From assembly GCA_024235315.1 (NCBI GenBank), contig JACKMP010000002.1, positions 1 to 64,000 of the forward strand: a stretch of 64,000 nt of DNA, in the 5' to 3' direction. Source of the stretch: Chromatiaceae bacterium. Lineage in GTDB: Bacteria > Pseudomonadota > Gammaproteobacteria > Chromatiales > Chromatiaceae. How positions within the stretch are numbered: position 1 is the first letter of the stretch; every line of letters begins with the position of its first letter. This document shows positions 63,708-64,000 of this stretch, piece by piece. The position numbers and the translations under genes were made by a program. The notes beneath the pieces were generated by a model that was not told where the DNA came from, ran no database searches, and saw nothing but the letters and a program-made list of their open reading frames with translations.

Positions 63708-64000
63708 TCAGTCGGCGAGAACGGTGCGGTTGCGCCCCAGCCGCTTGGCACGGTAGAGAGCCTTGTCACAGCGGCCGATGAACTCCTCGATCGGTTCGCC
63801 AACGCGGTAGCACGCAACGCCGACCGAAACCGTCACCGCACCGAGGGACTCTTTGGAGCCACTGCGGCGCAGGCGCACCATCTCGAGCGTGCCACGGATA
63901 TTCTCCGCCACGGTGAACGCATTGGTGATTCGGGTGCCGGGCAGGAGAATGGCGAACTCCTCACCGCCATATCGGGCGAGGAAGTCGCTGCGGCGCGTCA
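63708..64000 (-). CDS. Diguanylate cyclase (GGDEF) C-terminal part, runs off window
   Basis: C-terminal end of a GGDEF domain protein making c-di-GMP. The minus-strand translation includes the active-site loop FLARYGGEEFAILLPGT, then SVGVACYR and the end KALYRAKRLGRNRTVL. The GGEEF variant is active-type. Its N-terminal domain lies outside, so the signal is unknown. Confidence 0.92.
   Translation of the reverse strand, partial: TRRSDFLARYGGEEFAILLPGTRITNAFTVAENIRGTLEMVRLRRSGSKESLGAVTVSVGVACYRVGEPIEEFIGRCDKALYRAKRLGRNRTVLAD

Overview
This window is GC-rich bacterial chromosome from a gammaproteobacterium, most probably a chemolithotrophic or phototrophic sulfur oxidiser of the Chromatiales type. 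The housekeeping gene orders are gammaproteobacterial: the isc operon, rimP-nusA-infB-rbfA-truB-rpsO-pnp, lptF/lptG divergent from pepA-holC, and a lone htpG. The metabolic genes point to sulfur and hydrogen oxidation: fccAB (flavocytochrome c sulfide dehydrogenase), a ba3-type oxidase, an Isp-type [NiFe] hydrogenase and a DsrC/TusE-like protein. I saw no tRNA, rRNA, CRISPR array, insertion sequence or prophage.

Layout. 0-3 kb: minus-strand isc operon (iscR, an RRM RNA-binding protein gene, iscU, iscA, hscB, start of hscA) with no iscS. 3-14 kb: DUF1249 protein, thioredoxin-like protein, adk, a cyclic-nucleotide-binding-domain protein, two fumarylacetoacetase-family hydrolases, htpG behind a sigma-32-like promoter, phosphoglucomutase, an MscS-CorA pair and ppsR. 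14-18.5 kb: glcDE (no glcF) and a stand-alone dihydrolipoamide-dehydrogenase-like flavoprotein. 18.5-21.8 kb: a loose stretch of poorly conserved exported proteins (a lipoprotein with a basic tail, a HExxH secreted protein, a CHRD protein with a PEP-CTERM tail). 21.8-26.8 kb: a DNA glycosylase, a FixL/FixJ-like two-component pair, a PilZ protein and an RDD protein. 26.8-31 kb: lptFG, pepA, holC. 31-39.7 kb: the pnp-rpsO-truB-rbfA-infB-nusA-rimP block, whose leader holds two intrinsic terminators in tandem. 39.7-43.6 kb: a Sel1 protein, a DUF302 protein, a CcoI-type copper ATPase and a 70-residue orphan.

44-49 kb reads as a sulfide-to-oxygen chain on one strand: a one-helix small subunit, CuA subunit II and subunit I of a ba3 oxidase, a diheme cytochrome c, then fccA and fccB. 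49-57 kb is a hydrogenase locus on the minus strand in the order hynS-isp1-isp2-(151-aa unknown)-hynL, preceded upstream by a DsrC/TusE-like gene, a HupH C-terminal-domain protein and the maturation protease; hypC is divergent. Isp1/Isp2 resemble HdrE/HdrD and DsrM/DsrK, so a DsrC-like protein in the same locus is the most interesting association here. The window ends with a ClC channel with C-terminal CBS-like region, a 1616-residue NAD-glutamate dehydrogenase and the end of a GGDEF protein.
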